A stretch of DNA of 64,000 nt from Alkalimarinus coralli (GTDB lineage Bacteria > Pseudomonadota > Gammaproteobacteria > Pseudomonadales > Oleiphilaceae): assembly GCF_023650515.1 (NCBI RefSeq), contig NZ_CP096016.1:3722001-3786000 (forward strand), given 5' to 3'. The stretch's first letter is position 1. Every line of letters starts with the position of its first letter. The notes under the pieces are model-generated. The model did not search any database, had not been told where the DNA came from, and saw only the letters and a program-made list of their open reading frames with translations. The translations under genes were made by a program, and so were the position numbers. This document shows positions 52,284 through 62,592 of this stretch, one piece after another.

Positions 52284-52487
52284 ATGGATCTCTCCAATGG
52301 CTTTGAAAGTGCAGCCATGGGGATGGTTGGCAACTTCCTTGAGCAGCAGAAAGGCAAGATCGTAGCCAAGTGACAAAAAGACGCATTGGTGCGCTACATC
52401 TACGAAGTTACTTATGTCAGCGAAGACATGGTAAAGGATAGCACCTTCAATGTGCCATACGGCTATAAACTAACTGACCGCCAATAG
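52284..52487 (+). pseudogene. fragmentary coding relic with internal stop
   Basis: From ATG 52284 the reading gives 'MDLSNGFESAAMGMVGNFLEQQKGKIVAK', then TGA at 52371, then resumes in the same frame ('DALVRYIYEVTYVSEDMVKD...YGYKLTDRQ') to TAG at 52487. About 90 bp before it, another frame carries 'YPLSIKLEWFQKMEACQAQRSP'. The protein-like composition with a stop suggests a decayed gene end. Family not recognised. The rest of the 638-bp gap 52096-52733 has no gene I can support. Confidence 0.5.
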
Positions 52488-52733
52488 CCGAGAACTGATC
52501 TGTTAGTAAGGGGTGCCAGCTTGATCAGACCTGGCACCTTATCAAACATCTTCGCCTACCATAACCCCTTCTCACCCTTTCAATTTCACCCCTAGAGGTG
52601 ATGTTTCCTGGTCGTCCTATTCATAGACTGGTTCTGTCGCTACGGTTTTACTGCTGCCTCTTTTACAACAGCTATTTTTGCGACCGATATTTCTACAACG
52701 ACAACAATAAAACAGTGATACAAGGAGAGGAAT

Positions 52734-54398
52734 ATGACTGCAACTCATACCCGAGAACGAATGGAGTACGATGTTGTTATCGTCGGCGCGGGCCCCTCTG
52801 GGCTTTCAGCCGCTTGCCGTATTAAGCAACTGAGCCACCAAAACAATAGAGAGATCAGCGTTTGTGTGGTTGAAAAGGGCGCTGAAGTAGGCGCCCATAT
52901 ACTGTCTGGCGCGCTGATGCAGCCTACCGCACTGAACGAACTTTTTCCTGACTGGAAAGAACGTGGCGCACCAGTAGATACGCCCGTCACTCGTGACGAG
53001 GTCTACTATTTCACGGGGGATGAGCGTGCCATTCAGTTTCCAACACCGCTGGCTGAGCGGGTCATCCACAATAAAGGTAACTATGTGATCAGTTTGGGCA
53101 ACATCTGCCGCTGGCTAGCTGAACAGGCAGAAGAGCTAGGGGTGGAGATATACCCCGGGTTCGCCGCAAGCGAAGTGCTCTACGATGACCAAGGCAGTGT
53201 CACAGGGATTGCCACAGGCGATATGGGACTTGACCAACAAGGAAACCAAAAGCCAGGCTTTCAACAGGGTATTGAGCTTCATGGTCAATACACCCTGTTC
53301 TGCGAAGGTTGCAGAGGCAGCTTAGGAAAACAGTTAATAGCCAAATACAAACTGGATAAAAATAGCGGCACTCAGCATTACGCGCTCGGCATCAAAGAAC
53401 TTTGGCAAATAGACCCAGATCTTCATGAACCCGGTAAAACACTTCACAGTTTCGGTTGGCCACTCTCCAAACATAGCGCAACCGGTGGCGCTTTTCTCTA
53501 TCACGGTGACAATCATCAGGTTAGCCTTGGACTGATTACCGATCTGAACTATAGCAACCCTCATCTCAGCCCCTATGATGAACTACAGCGATGGAAACAT
53601 CACCCACAAATCGCCCGCTATCTTAAGGGGGCGAAGCGTATCAGCTATGGTGCTCGCGCCATCAATAAAGGAGGCCTTCAGGCTCTGCCAAAGCTCAGTT
53701 TTCCAGGTGGGCTGTTATCGGGTTGCGATGCCGGATTTATGAATTACCCCAAGATTAAAGGCTCTCATACTGCCATGAAAACCGGCATGATCGCTGCTGA
53801 AACCATCGTTGACGCGTTATGCCAAGGTGCTTCAGAACAGCGCGAACTCGAACATTATGAGCAGGCCATCAGAGACTCATGGGTCTATGACGAACTCAGA
53901 CAGTCTCGCAATGTCGCTCCGGCGATGCATCGCTTTGGCATGCTATTGGGATCCATTTATACGTTTATCGATTACGGATTATTTCGCGGCAAGCTACCCT
54001 TTACACTACAGGATCAGCAGGAGGATCATCAATCATTACAACCGGCTTCAAAGTGCCCGGTTATCAAATACCCAAAGCCTGATGGAGAGATTAGTTTTGA
54101 TAAGCTTAGTTCGGTATTTTTATCCAATACTGACCACCAGGAAGACCAGCCCTGTCATTTAATACTCAAGGATCAGCAAACGCCGGTAACCCATAACCTA
54201 CCTCTTTATAATGAGCCTGCGCAACGCTATTGCCCGGCCGGCGTATACGAAATAATTGATGGTGGCAACAGCCCCAAATTACAGATAAATGCGCAAAACT
54301 GTCTACACTGTAAAACCTGTGATATCAAAGACCCTACGCAAAATATTATCTGGGTCACACCCGAAGGAGGCGGCGGCCCCAAATATCCAAATATGTAG
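52734..54398 (+). CDS. electron transfer flavoprotein-ubiquinone oxidoreductase
   Basis: A 554-residue membrane-associated flavo-iron-sulfur enzyme that passes electrons from ETF to ubiquinone during beta-oxidation and amino-acid catabolism. FAD motif 'DVVIVGAGPSGLSAACRIKQL' at residue 13, 'GCDAGFMNYPKIKGSHTAMKTGMIAAETIV' at the second FAD site, and C-terminal 4Fe-4S ligands 'YCPAGVYE...NCLHCKTCDIKDPTQNI'. It ends as the family does. No etfAB genes are next to it. AAGGAGAGG lies before the start. Confidence 0.95.
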   Translation: MTATHTRERMEYDVVIVGAGPSGLSAACRIKQLSHQNNREISVCVVEKGAEVGAHILSGALMQPTALNELFPDWKERGAPVDTPVTRDEVYYFTGDERAIQFPTPLAERVIHNKGNYVISLGNICRWLAEQAEELGVEIYPGFAASEVLYDDQGSVTGIATGDMGLDQQGNQKPGFQQGIELHGQYTLFCEGCRGSLGKQLIAKYKLDKNSGTQHYALGIKELWQIDPDLHEPGKTLHSFGWPLSKHSATGGAFLYHGDNHQVSLGLITDLNYSNPHLSPYDELQRWKHHPQIARYLKGAKRISYGARAINKGGLQALPKLSFPGGLLSGCDAGFMNYPKIKGSHTAMKTGMIAAETIVDALCQGASEQRELEHYEQAIRDSWVYDELRQSRNVAPAMHRFGMLLGSIYTFIDYGLFRGKLPFTLQDQQEDHQSLQPASKCPVIKYPKPDGEISFDKLSSVFLSNTDHQEDQPCHLILKDQQTPVTHNLPLYNEPAQRYCPAGVYEIIDGGNSPKLQINAQNCLHCKTCDIKDPTQNIIWVTPEGGGGPKYPNM

Positions 54399-54545
54399 GT
54401 TTTTATTCTAAATAGCGCTAAAGTCTTAAAGAATGTTCCTGCAATAAGAAAAGTCAGTAGCTGGTTAGCGTAACGACAACGGCCAGTCACTAACTGGTTA
54501 CTGAAACCTAATGGAGGGAACAAACACTTATGGAGCGCGCAGAAA

Positions 54546-55223
54546 ATGGATGCATTAAGCGATACAAAAATACTCGATTCATGGCAAAAGAATGTTCCCC
54601 CATGGATGAAGGCCGTCCAAAACAAACAAATCGAAACGCGGAGGTTAGTAACCGATCAGGCAATTATTGAGGCTGTCAGATCTGTTCCTGCTCGTTCTGT
54701 CCTGGATATTGGTTGCGGCGAAGGCTGGCTTGTTCGAGAGTTGTCTAAGCTGGGGCTATCAGTCACTGGAGTAGACGCCATTAGCGGGTTTATCGATAAC
54801 GCAAAGTCACTGGGTGATGGGACGTTTAAGGTCTTGGAGTATGAGGCGATTTCCAACCGCACCCTTGCAGGCAGGTACGATATCGCGGTCTGCAATTTTT
54901 CACTTATCGGCAAGACATCTGTAGAGCATATTTTTAAAGTAGCACCTTCAATTCTGAATACGAACGGTCACTTTATTGTTCAAACCCTGCACCCAGCGTT
55001 CAGCGGTGGCAATATGCCCTATAGAGACGGCTGGAGAGAGGGCTCCTGGGAGGGGTTTAGTGATGAGTTTACCGACCCGGCACCTTGGTATTTTCGAACG
55101 ACTGAGTCATGGTGTGATTTATTCATAAACAACGGCCTGGAACTCAGAAAGATGATTGAACCAATCAACCCCAAAACAGGAAAGGCGGCATCGCTGATAT
55201 TGATTGGCCGCTCAGCCGCCTAA
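54546..55223 (+). CDS. class I SAM-dependent methyltransferase
   Basis: A 225-residue enzyme with the class I motif 'VLDIGCGEGWLVRELSKLGLSVTGVDAISGFIDNAKS' (motif I and II) at about residues 55-90, and 'YDIAVCNFSLIGKTSVEHIF' as motif III. It looks like an UbiE/Coq5-class small-molecule methylase, with a Trp-rich 'NMPYRDGWREGSWEGF' in the substrate region. Substrate unknown. Stands between the ETF-QO and a small exported protein. Confidence 0.85.
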   Translation: MDALSDTKILDSWQKNVPPWMKAVQNKQIETRRLVTDQAIIEAVRSVPARSVLDIGCGEGWLVRELSKLGLSVTGVDAISGFIDNAKSLGDGTFKVLEYEAISNRTLAGRYDIAVCNFSLIGKTSVEHIFKVAPSILNTNGHFIVQTLHPAFSGGNMPYRDGWREGSWEGFSDEFTDPAPWYFRTTESWCDLFINNGLELRKMIEPINPKTGKAASLILIGRSAA

Positions 55224-55311
55224 TAAACATCAACGAATTGCCAGAACTTACTAGAACGAGCATGATTGGATAACCCCGCAAATAGATTAATCAACACACA
55301 GGAAGGGATGC

Positions 55312-55797
55312 ATGAACATTAAATTGAACGTTAAACAGCTGATCACCTCGGTCGCTTTTATTTTCCTATTGGCCAGCTCAGCTTTTGGGCAGGAACAGAG
55401 CGCGGCCGGTCTGCAACATTTCAAATCACAAAAGCCACTGATTTTGGAGATTCGGTTTTGTGCGTGCAAGGGGTTAGACATGGAGTCAGAGGCGAGCGCG
55501 CCATCAGCCGAGTTTATGACCACGTCCAGTGTTATCCAAGTCGCCCTTTCCAAAACAGAAAGTGGTTTTCTTGCTACCGACCAGCTGTCATTCGGCTATT
55601 CACTCTCACCATATAAAGACACGGGTTCATTCCTTCTACGCTACTCGGCAGAGTTAACCCAAGACGCAGGGTCTCTAAGCGCTGAATCGGAGTTGCTGAT
55701 TGAGCTTGATCGTTGGTTAACCATCGCGGATTACCAAAACGAGTCGAATCACGGTAACAAATACACCAGTATCGCTATCAGGGTTTATGCCAGTTGA
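55312..55797 (+). CDS. exported protein of unknown function
   Basis: A 161-residue exported protein; signal peptide with a hydrophobic core at residues 12-24 and cleavage near SAFG-QE. Two neighbouring cysteines ('RFCACKGLD') and a beta-rich remainder. AGGAAGGG precedes the ATG. I do not recognise the family. Confidence 0.65.
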   Translation: MNIKLNVKQLITSVAFIFLLASSAFGQEQSAAGLQHFKSQKPLILEIRFCACKGLDMESEASAPSAEFMTTSSVIQVALSKTESGFLATDQLSFGYSLSPYKDTGSFLLRYSAELTQDAGSLSAESELLIELDRWLTIADYQNESNHGNKYTSIAIRVYAS

Positions 55798-56051
55798 GAA
55801 GAACAGCAGTGAGCGCATCACCAAGCCTCAGGCGGTGCAAGCCTTAGTCAGCACAAGTGATAGTAGGTACAGGAAGCGTATTAAGCTTAAATAGAAATGT
55901 GCAGGAGAGGCTAAGTATTCTACGTGATACTTCATCAGAAGGTGCCACACACACGTCAGGTCTATACTGGACAATCATCCCACACATATATAAGGGCTCG
56001 ACCAGTAAGGCTAACGGAATCTTTCGTTCCAGGCTCAATATGAGCGATCCT

Positions 56052-56099
56052 TATTAGCCGAGCCACACTCTAGAATATGGGTCAGGTTCGGCTAATAAT
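56052..56099. repeat. 11-bp inverted repeat (TTATTAGCCGA / TCGGCTAATAA)
   Basis: Perfect 11-bp arms around 26 nt in the 376-bp gap between the small exported protein and the MBL gene, 75 bp past the MBL stop. The right arm is followed by no T-run. Could be a weak terminator of either convergent gene. The rest of the gap shows nothing else. Confidence 0.5.
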
Positions 56100-56173
56100 C
56101 AAGCTTCGCTAAAGTCAAAAATGGAATAAAAATACTGCGCAGAGTACGCAATATTCTTAACGCCTATCTACCT

Positions 56174-57145
56174 TCACTTTTTTGCATCTTGCTCTAAACT
56201 ACTGTGCACAATGCTTATCCAAAGCTTCTCATTCAGAAAACCGTTACCCCACTTTTTCCACTGATCACTCAAGCCTTTCTCTTGAATCCCTTCCAACGGC
56301 ATTGATTCCTCCATCATGCGTTCAACCTCGTTGGCGGTACCAATGAGCATCTCCCTGAAAGCGATAAGCTCTTTCTTGTTAGAAATCGGTCCATGGCCCG
56401 GCACAACAACAGTATTGTCATCGATCTTATCGAGCATGCCTGCAATATTTTTGGCTACACCACGCACACTGCCGTTAGACCCCACGTCGACAAACGGAAA
56501 CATGCCATTAAAATAATGATCACCCATGTGCACAATATTGGCATTTTCAAAAAAGATGATGCTATCTCCATCTGTATGGCCATTTGGTAGATGAAGTGCT
56601 TTGATCGTCTCACCGTTAAAGCGCAAGGTAAGCGAGTGATCAAAGGTGATATTCGGCAAGGCATGTTCTTCATAAGGCTCTGACACCATATTGAACAGTT
56701 TGACCTCCTGACGGCTATTCAAGCGCGTATAAACATTATCATGGGCAATAATTTCGGCCTTGTGACCCAGCACCTGATTGCCTTGTGTATGATCCCCATG
56801 CCAGTGGGTGTTGAGTACATACTTTAAACCGCCTTCAAACTTGGCCAGTGCCTCTTCCAGCGCAGGTGTCATTTCACTGTAATCACTATCAACAATAAGC
56901 AGCCCCTCTTTGCCGTTAGATAACAGGATGTTCCCTCCTTTTCCTTGCAAAAAGTGGAAACCGGGTTTGATATCAGTGACACTAAATATCTTTTTATCTG
57001 CGTGATGGTCTTCTGCCACAGCAGAGCCTGCTGTTAGGCAAAACATCATCAGGCTTAGTGCGGTAATAACCAGAAAAGCCATTGCTTTGAAGCGAGCCAG
57101 TATTTGGCGAGAGGGTATTTGGAGAAAGAGTGGTAATTTGTTCAT
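56174..57145 (-). CDS. exported MBL-fold metallo-hydrolase
   Basis: A 323-residue protein from ATG 57145 with an N-terminal hydrophobic segment (residues about 20-45, signal or anchor). The zinc motif 'NTHWHGDHTQGNQVLG' is present (HxHxDH), then 'HLPNGHTDGDSIIFFENANIVHMGDHYFNG' and 'VVPGHGP', giving the remaining metal ligands. It resembles periplasmic metallo-beta-lactamase-fold enzymes of the quinoprotein-relay and SoxH kind; the substrate is unknown. It stands opposite a solute-binding protein. Confidence 0.88.
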   Translation of the reverse strand: MNKLPLFLQIPSRQILARFKAMAFLVITALSLMMFCLTAGSAVAEDHHADKKIFSVTDIKPGFHFLQGKGGNILLSNGKEGLLIVDSDYSEMTPALEEALAKFEGGLKYVLNTHWHGDHTQGNQVLGHKAEIIAHDNVYTRLNSRQEVKLFNMVSEPYEEHALPNITFDHSLTLRFNGETIKALHLPNGHTDGDSIIFFENANIVHMGDHYFNGMFPFVDVGSNGSVRGVAKNIAGMLDKIDDNTVVVPGHGPISNKKELIAFREMLIGTANEVERMMEESMPLEGIQEKGLSDQWKKWGNGFLNEKLWISIVHSSLEQDAKK

Positions 57146-57358
57146 AGCCTGTCTACGTCCTTGAATTTTATGTTGTATTTCGAGAGTAACAAGCACAAAT
57201 AATTAGATCGACAGACCTTTTTATACCTTCATCATAATAATGATAAAAGCACTCTTACGACTAAATGACCACGCTGTCGAACCAAATTTTATACAATTGT
57301 TCCACAACACTGCGTTATACTAATTTCCGCTAGTCTGTGGTTCCCGGTAGTTTTATTT

Positions 57359-58114
57359 ATGAAAAGCAAAACAGTAAAGACGATTATAGTTCTTTTTTTA
57401 GTGGTTTTTTCCAAGATCGCCACCTCAGCTGAATATGCTGTAGTGGGGGATCATTACCCTCCCTATCAATATAAAGAGCACAAGAAAATAAAAGGGTTTA
57501 GCTACGACGTTTTACGCGCAGTGCTCTCTATGAATGGCGATACCATTTCCACCACCGGGATTTACCCCTGGAAACGGGCACTGCATATGCTGGAGACCAA
57601 CCAGGCCAATATCCTGATTAGTGCAAACTACGGCGAAGACCGCCTTAAATTTGCGTACTACCCAACCGAACCACTGGTTGTAACCCCTTGGTATTTATGG
57701 AAACGTAAGTCGGAGCAGTTCAAGTTTGCCTCGCTGGAGGATTTATTAGGCAAGAAGGTAGGCGTAGTACAAGGTTATGCCTATACCGATGCATTTTGGC
57801 ATTTTGTCAGGAAGCACGACCTTTATACGGATACCGGAAACTATACTGATGACATAAATCTCAGTAATTTGAATCAGGGGTTTTATGACGTCGCAATCGC
57901 GGAGCTGGGTAATGGCATTTACGTTCGAGACCACTTGGGGCTAACGAACATTGAGCCGATACTAGCAACTCCGGTGAAACAAGACGGGCTTTACATTATC
58001 TTTAGTAAAGCAGCGTTCTCCGCCGAAAAAGTAGATAAATTCTCAGAAAATCTCGTAAAATTCAAAAAATCACCAGAATACCTAAAAATCTATCAGCAAT
58101 ACTTCCCGCTTTAA
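57359..58114 (+). CDS. periplasmic solute-binding protein, family 3 (orphan)
   Basis: A 251-residue exported protein with signal peptide to about 'IATSA-EY'. It begins 'YAVVGDHYPPYQYKEHKKIKGFSYDVLRAVLSMNGDTISTTGIYPWKRALHML', the family-3 signature (GDxYPPY), and has 'LLGKKVGVVQGYAYTDAFWHFV' as lobe 2 entry. ATG 57359 has only GGTAG upstream. No transporter genes adjoin; divergent from the MBL gene. Confidence 0.85.
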   Translation: MKSKTVKTIIVLFLVVFSKIATSAEYAVVGDHYPPYQYKEHKKIKGFSYDVLRAVLSMNGDTISTTGIYPWKRALHMLETNQANILISANYGEDRLKFAYYPTEPLVVTPWYLWKRKSEQFKFASLEDLLGKKVGVVQGYAYTDAFWHFVRKHDLYTDTGNYTDDINLSNLNQGFYDVAIAELGNGIYVRDHLGLTNIEPILATPVKQDGLYIIFSKAAFSAEKVDKFSENLVKFKKSPEYLKIYQQYFPL

Positions 58115-58156
58115 AAACCTACTTTCCAGTCCATTCTGCATGTTTCGACTTTACAA

Positions 58157-58194
58157 ATGACCAGTGGTCATAATACTATATGACCACCGGTCAT
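58157..58194. promoter_or_regulatory. two TetR-type palindromes upstream of the SDR gene
   Basis: ATGACCAGTGGTCAT (58157-58171) and ATGACCACCGGTCAT (58180-58194), centre to centre 23 bp, about two helical turns. Both are near-perfect TGACC...GGTCA dyads. They lie about 100 bp before the SDR start. The repressor gene is not adjacent. Confidence 0.6.
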
Positions 58195-58290
58195 TAGATT
58201 TGGACTACCCCACTAATGACGTACTGTTATGGCAGCGAACATCGTCAGCAACAAACGGCTACGACAAAATAGACAACGAGGAACAGCAAC

Positions 58291-59211
58291 ATGAAGTGGA
58301 CCACCAACGACATCCCCAACCTTAATGGTAAAGTTGCGATTGTTACCGGAGCCAACGGTGGCTTGGGGCTCGTTGCAGCGAAAGCATTAGCGAGCAAAGG
58401 CTGTCATGTTGTCATGGCCTGTCGCAGCATCGAAAAGGCAAACGCGGCAGCAGATGAAATCAGGCAACAACACCCCACTGCATCTGTTGAGATTATCACG
58501 CTGGATCTATCTAGCCTTGAATCAATCAAACAGTTTTCAGACCAGATCCATAAACGTTTTCAGGCCATTGATATTCTTTGCAACAATGCAGGCGTGATGG
58601 ATATCCCCTATCGAAAAACAACCGACGGATTTGAAATGCAGTTCGGCACTAACCATTTGGGTCACTTCGCACTCACCGGCCATTTACTTGACCTTATCGC
58701 CCATACAGAAGGCGCTCGCATTGTTACAACCAGCAGTCTGATGCATATTCCAGGCAAAATTAACTTTAATGACTTGCACTCAGAAGAGGGTTATTCAGGC
58801 TGGAAGGCATACTTTCAAAGCAAACTCGCTAACCTACTGTTCACTTTCGAGCTACAACGCAAACTTAAAAATGCCGGTGCAAAAGCTATTAGCGTAGCAA
58901 GCCACCCAGGCTATGCCTCGACCAATTTACAACTGGTCGGCGCTCAGATGGGCGGAGCCTCAATGCAGGAAAAAGTCTGGAAAACCATGAATAACTGCGT
59001 CGCCCAAAGTGCGGAAATGGGCACACTACCCACGCTTTATGCGGCGACTCACCCCAACATACAAGGGGGCGATTATATTGGGCCCAACGTTATGGGCTGG
59101 CGCGGATATCCGAAAAAAGTAGGCGCAAGCAAACGCGCGAAGGATGCAGATTTAGCCGCGAAGCTCTGGTCCGTATCTGAAAACCTGACCGGTGTCGCGT
59201 TCGCAATATAG
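58291..59211 (+). CDS. short-chain dehydrogenase/reductase
   Basis: A 306-residue NAD(P)-dependent oxidoreductase: cofactor motif 'VTGANGGLGLVAAKAL' (TGxxxGxG) near residue 20, 'ILCNNAGVM' and active site Ser ('TSSLMHIP') and Tyr-x3-Lys ('AYFQSKLAN'). It resembles retinol-dehydrogenase-like long SDRs. CGAGGAAC precedes the ATG. Two TetR-type sites lie upstream, so it is likely inducible. A terminator follows. Confidence 0.9.
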   Translation: MKWTTNDIPNLNGKVAIVTGANGGLGLVAAKALASKGCHVVMACRSIEKANAAADEIRQQHPTASVEIITLDLSSLESIKQFSDQIHKRFQAIDILCNNAGVMDIPYRKTTDGFEMQFGTNHLGHFALTGHLLDLIAHTEGARIVTTSSLMHIPGKINFNDLHSEEGYSGWKAYFQSKLANLLFTFELQRKLKNAGAKAISVASHPGYASTNLQLVGAQMGGASMQEKVWKTMNNCVAQSAEMGTLPTLYAATHPNIQGGDYIGPNVMGWRGYPKKVGASKRAKDADLAAKLWSVSENLTGVAFAI

Positions 59212-59285
59212 ACGGTCACCGGTAGCCTGACCACCATAAGCCGCAACCCCTACCGTCACAAATCAAGTCCTGTCTGTCACGTCAT

Positions 59286-59316
59286 AAAAAAGGGAAGATC
59301 AATGCGTCCCTTTTTT
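59286..59316 (+). terminator. terminator of the SDR gene
   Basis: AAAAAAGGGA and TCCCTTTTTT form a 10-bp stem around 11 nt and end in a T-run, 75 nt after the SDR stop. Confidence 0.8.
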
Positions 59317-59413
59317 CTCATCCTCGTTGTTTTCTTTACTACTCAGGCATTTATTAGTATAAATCAGTCTATTATAAGACTTACCCCCTATAAAACCGGA
59401 GTCATCCTTTCTT

Positions 59414-62209
59414 ATGAACCTGCTATGGGTCGTACTATTTCCGCTTATTGGCACACTAGTTCCCCTGTTTACAGAGCGATTCGGCCGCAGTTTCTGCGCA
59501 CTTTCTGTAACCGTGCTTCCCGCATGTTCACTTATTTTGGTGCTGATGCATGCAGGAGATGTGTTTGATAACCAGCTAATCAGACAGTCAATAGAGTGGA
59601 TTCCTGCCATGGGGCTGGAACTTTCTTTTCGGCTGGACGGACTGGCACTGCTCTTTCTGCTGCTAATTCTTGGAATCGGCCTGCTGGTTATTCTTTATGC
59701 CCGATACTACCTGTCGTCGAGCGACTCAATGGGGCGCTTTTACGCATACCTGATTCTGTTTATGACGGCGATGGTCGGCATTGTTATATCCAACAACCTG
59801 ATTCAGTTATGGATGTTTTGGGAACTCACCAGCATTAGCTCATTTTTGCTCATCAGTTTCTGGTCTCACAAGTCTGATGCCCGAAAAGGTGCCAGAATGG
59901 CACTGACAGTCACAGGTGCCGGAGGGCTCGCGTTACTTGCAGGGCTTTTGCTGATCGGCAACATCGTCGATAGTTATGACCTTGATACCGTCTTGGCAAA
60001 TGGAGACCTTATCCGGTCACATTCAAGCTACCCTGTCGCATTGATATTGGTGCTATTGGGGGCCTTCACCAAGTCTGCCCAGTTCCCGTTCCATTTCTGG
60101 CTGCCACATGCCATGTCAGCCCCAACACCAGTAAGCGCTTACTTACACTCTGCCACTATGGTTAAAGCAGGCATATTCCTGATGGCCCGATTTTATCCGG
60201 TGCTGGCAGGCACGGATTTATGGTTTATGATTGTTAGCCTGACGGGCCTTGCCACATTGCTGCTGGGTGCCTATATCGCGCTGTTTAAGCACGACCTGAA
60301 AGGGCTTCTCGCCTACTCAACGATCAGCCATCTGGGGCTGATTACGCTGCTCTTGGGTTTAAATTCGGAGTTTGCAGCCGTCGCTGCGATATTCCATATC
60401 ATTAACCATGCGACCTTTAAGGCATCACTGTTCATGGCTGCCGGGATCATCGATCATGAGTCGGGCTCCCGAGATATGCGCAAACTTAATGGCCTGTGGA
60501 AGTACATGCCCTACACAGCTACCCTGGCCATCGTCGCTGCCTTATCCATGGCTGGCGTGCCACTATTAAACGGTTTTCTATCTAAAGAGATGTTTTTTGC
60601 AGAGACCCTCAACCAAAGTATGCTGGGCTCACTCTCCTGGATGATTCCCCTGCTGGCCACTGTCGGTGCTGCATTTTCAGTCGCCTACTCGCTCCGTTTT
60701 ATTCACGACGTCTTTTTTAATGGAGAACCGATAGATCTGCCAAAAACCCCCAAAGAACCACCTCGTTACATGAAGGTTCCCATCGAAATTCTGGTTGCAC
60801 TCTGTTTACTGGTCGGTATCTTCCCAAGTTTCGTGGTCGGAGACCTGCTCAGTGTTGCGTCATTATCACTACTATCAGAAGGTCTACCTGAATACAGCTT
60901 AGCCATATGGCACGGGCTGAATGTGCCATTGTTTATGAGTATTCTGGCAATGATCGGGGGGCTAACCATTTACTATAACCGGCGTCACCTTTTTCAATTC
61001 CAGTCGCACTTTGACGAGCCTGATGCCAAACACATTTTCGAAGGCGTTGTGCAATCGGTTGTAGCGTTCTCCCAACGGGTCATCAAAACCCTTGAAAACG
61101 GTTCTATGCAGCGTTACTGCGCACTGTTGATGCTTTTCACCCTTGTTATGAGCGCACTGCCGCTACTCGAACTAAATAAAAATGCGGGCTCGCGCCCTCA
61201 AATCCCACTGGATGGTGTCACCTTAGTGGGTGCTTTCTTGATGATCATTAGCGCCATAGCAACCGTAACCTGGCATCGTAGACGCTTTCTCGCGCTGATA
61301 TTCCTATCCGTGGTCGGGCTGATGGTGTCTCTGGCATTTGCTCAGTTTTCCGCGCCCGATCTGGCACTCACTCAACTCTCTGTTGAAATTGTTACGATTA
61401 TTCTGTTGCTGCTGGCGCTGTTCTTCTTACCCCAGAATACGCTCAAAGAGTCCAGCCCAAGCCGCTTGAGTCGTGACCTTCTGGTCTCATCACTCATTGG
61501 TGGGGTGATCGGTACCATCTGTTACGCAATGCTCACCAATCCACTGTCGACAATTTCAGACTTCTTTTTGGCGAACAGTAAAACAGGTGGCGGCGGCACC
61601 AATGTGGTGAATGTCATTCTGGTCGATTTCAGAGGCTTCGATACCTTGGGGGAGATCACTGTTCTTGGCATCGCGGCGCTGGGAATATTCAAGCTTATTG
61701 CACGCATGCGAATCTATATGCCAATCAGCGATGACAAAGGCCGCACGTGGAGCAACGACCCTCACCCCATGATGCTCGAAATGATCTCACAAAGCCTGCT
61801 GCCTCTGGCGCTATTGGTATCGGTGTATATTTTCTTACGCGGACACAACGTACCCGGTGGCGGTTTCATTGCCGGATTGATTACATCTGTTGCGATTATC
61901 CAGCAATATATTGCCCACGGCGTTAAGTGGATAAAACCCAGAATTAATATTGATTACCAATGGCTGATTGCCGGGGGCATTCTGATTGCCACAACAACAG
62001 GCCTGGGGGCTTGGCTATTTAGTAAACCATTCCTCAGCACATGGTTTGACCACTTCCACCTACCCTGGATTGGCGAGTTCGAATTGGCCAGTGCCATGCT
62101 GTTCGATTTAGGGGTCTACCTAACGGTAGTAGGGGCGGTCATGCTAATTCTCGCCAACCTCGGCAAGCTCACGACCAGCGAACGCTTTGATATCAAGGAG
62201 AACGATTAA
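59414..62209 (+). CDS. mrpA: Na+/H+ antiporter subunit A with fused B domain (MrpAB)
   Basis: A 931-residue inner-membrane subunit. The N-terminal about 650 residues are the complex-I NuoL-like MrpA core: '[34 protein letters not shown]' with its conserved Lys and His, and '[24 protein letters not shown]'. The C-terminal about 280 residues include the MrpB domain ('[28 protein letters not shown]'), so A and B are fused as in group 2 Mrp systems. Together with C and D it exchanges Na+ or K+ for H+. ATG 59414 is the only sensible start. The mrpC ATG overlaps its stop (TAATG). Confidence 0.93.
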   Translation: MNLLWVVLFPLIGTLVPLFTERFGRSFCALSVTVLPACSLILVLMHAGDVFDNQLIRQSIEWIPAMGLELSFRLDGLALLFLLLILGIGLLVILYARYYLSSSDSMGRFYAYLILFMTAMVGIVISNNLIQLWMFWELTSISSFLLISFWSHKSDARKGARMALTVTGAGGLALLAGLLLIGNIVDSYDLDTVLANGDLIRSHSSYPVALILVLLGAFTKSAQFPFHFWLPHAMSAPTPVSAYLHSATMVKAGIFLMARFYPVLAGTDLWFMIVSLTGLATLLLGAYIALFKHDLKGLLAYSTISHLGLITLLLGLNSEFAAVAAIFHIINHATFKASLFMAAGIIDHESGSRDMRKLNGLWKYMPYTATLAIVAALSMAGVPLLNGFLSKEMFFAETLNQSMLGSLSWMIPLLATVGAAFSVAYSLRFIHDVFFNGEPIDLPKTPKEPPRYMKVPIEILVALCLLVGIFPSFVVGDLLSVASLSLLSEGLPEYSLAIWHGLNVPLFMSILAMIGGLTIYYNRRHLFQFQSHFDEPDAKHIFEGVVQSVVAFSQRVIKTLENGSMQRYCALLMLFTLVMSALPLLELNKNAGSRPQIPLDGVTLVGAFLMIISAIATVTWHRRRFLALIFLSVVGLMVSLAFAQFSAPDLALTQLSVEIVTIILLLLALFFLPQNTLKESSPSRLSRDLLVSSLIGGVIGTICYAMLTNPLSTISDFFLANSKTGGGGTNVVNVILVDFRGFDTLGEITVLGIAALGIFKLIARMRIYMPISDDKGRTWSNDPHPMMLEMISQSLLPLALLVSVYIFLRGHNVPGGGFIAGLITSVAIIQQYIAHGVKWIKPRINIDYQWLIAGGILIATTTGLGAWLFSKPFLSTWFDHFHLPWIGEFELASAMLFDLGVYLTVVGAVMLILANLGKLTTSERFDIKEND

Positions 62210-62592
62210 TGGAAGCGATTTATGCGCTCTGTGTCGGCGTACTGACCACCTGCGGCTTTTTTCTGGTTCTGAGGGGCCGCACATTTACCGTCGTAATGGG
62301 GCTTACGCTCCTCTCTTACGCGGTGAACCTGTTTCTTTTTGCCAGCGGGCGCCTGAAACTGGATGGAGCAGCGGTGCTTGGACAGTCCACCAGTTACAGT
62401 GACCCGTTGCCGCAAGCACTGGTGCTTACTGCCATCGTTATAGGTTTTGCCATGACGGCATTTGTAGTCATACTGGCCATGCGCTCCCGAGCAGACCAGG
62501 GGAATGATCATGTCGATGGCCAAATTCCTGCTCAACCGGCAAAATCTCCTTTCTCGCATAAATCGCCAACTTCACATAAGAGGAGTAGCTAA
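62209..62592 (+). CDS. mrpC: Na+/H+ antiporter subunit C
   Basis: A 127-residue NuoK-like subunit with three helices. 'RGRTFTVVMGLTLLSYAVNLFLFASGRL' and 'YSDPLPQALVLTAIVIGFAMTAFVVILAMR' are the family core, the second carrying the DPLPQALVLTAIVI signature. Start overlaps mrpA's stop (TAATG) and stop overlaps the mrpD start the same way, so the three are translationally coupled. C-terminal 40 residues are polar and poorly conserved. Confidence 0.93.
   Translation: MEAIYALCVGVLTTCGFFLVLRGRTFTVVMGLTLLSYAVNLFLFASGRLKLDGAAVLGQSTSYSDPLPQALVLTAIVIGFAMTAFVVILAMRSRADQGNDHVDGQIPAQPAKSPFSHKSPTSHKRSS

Noticed and set aside
52598-52825. 75-residue frame before the ETF-QO gene
   Set aside because: It overlaps the true start at 52734 in another frame and has no ribosome site.
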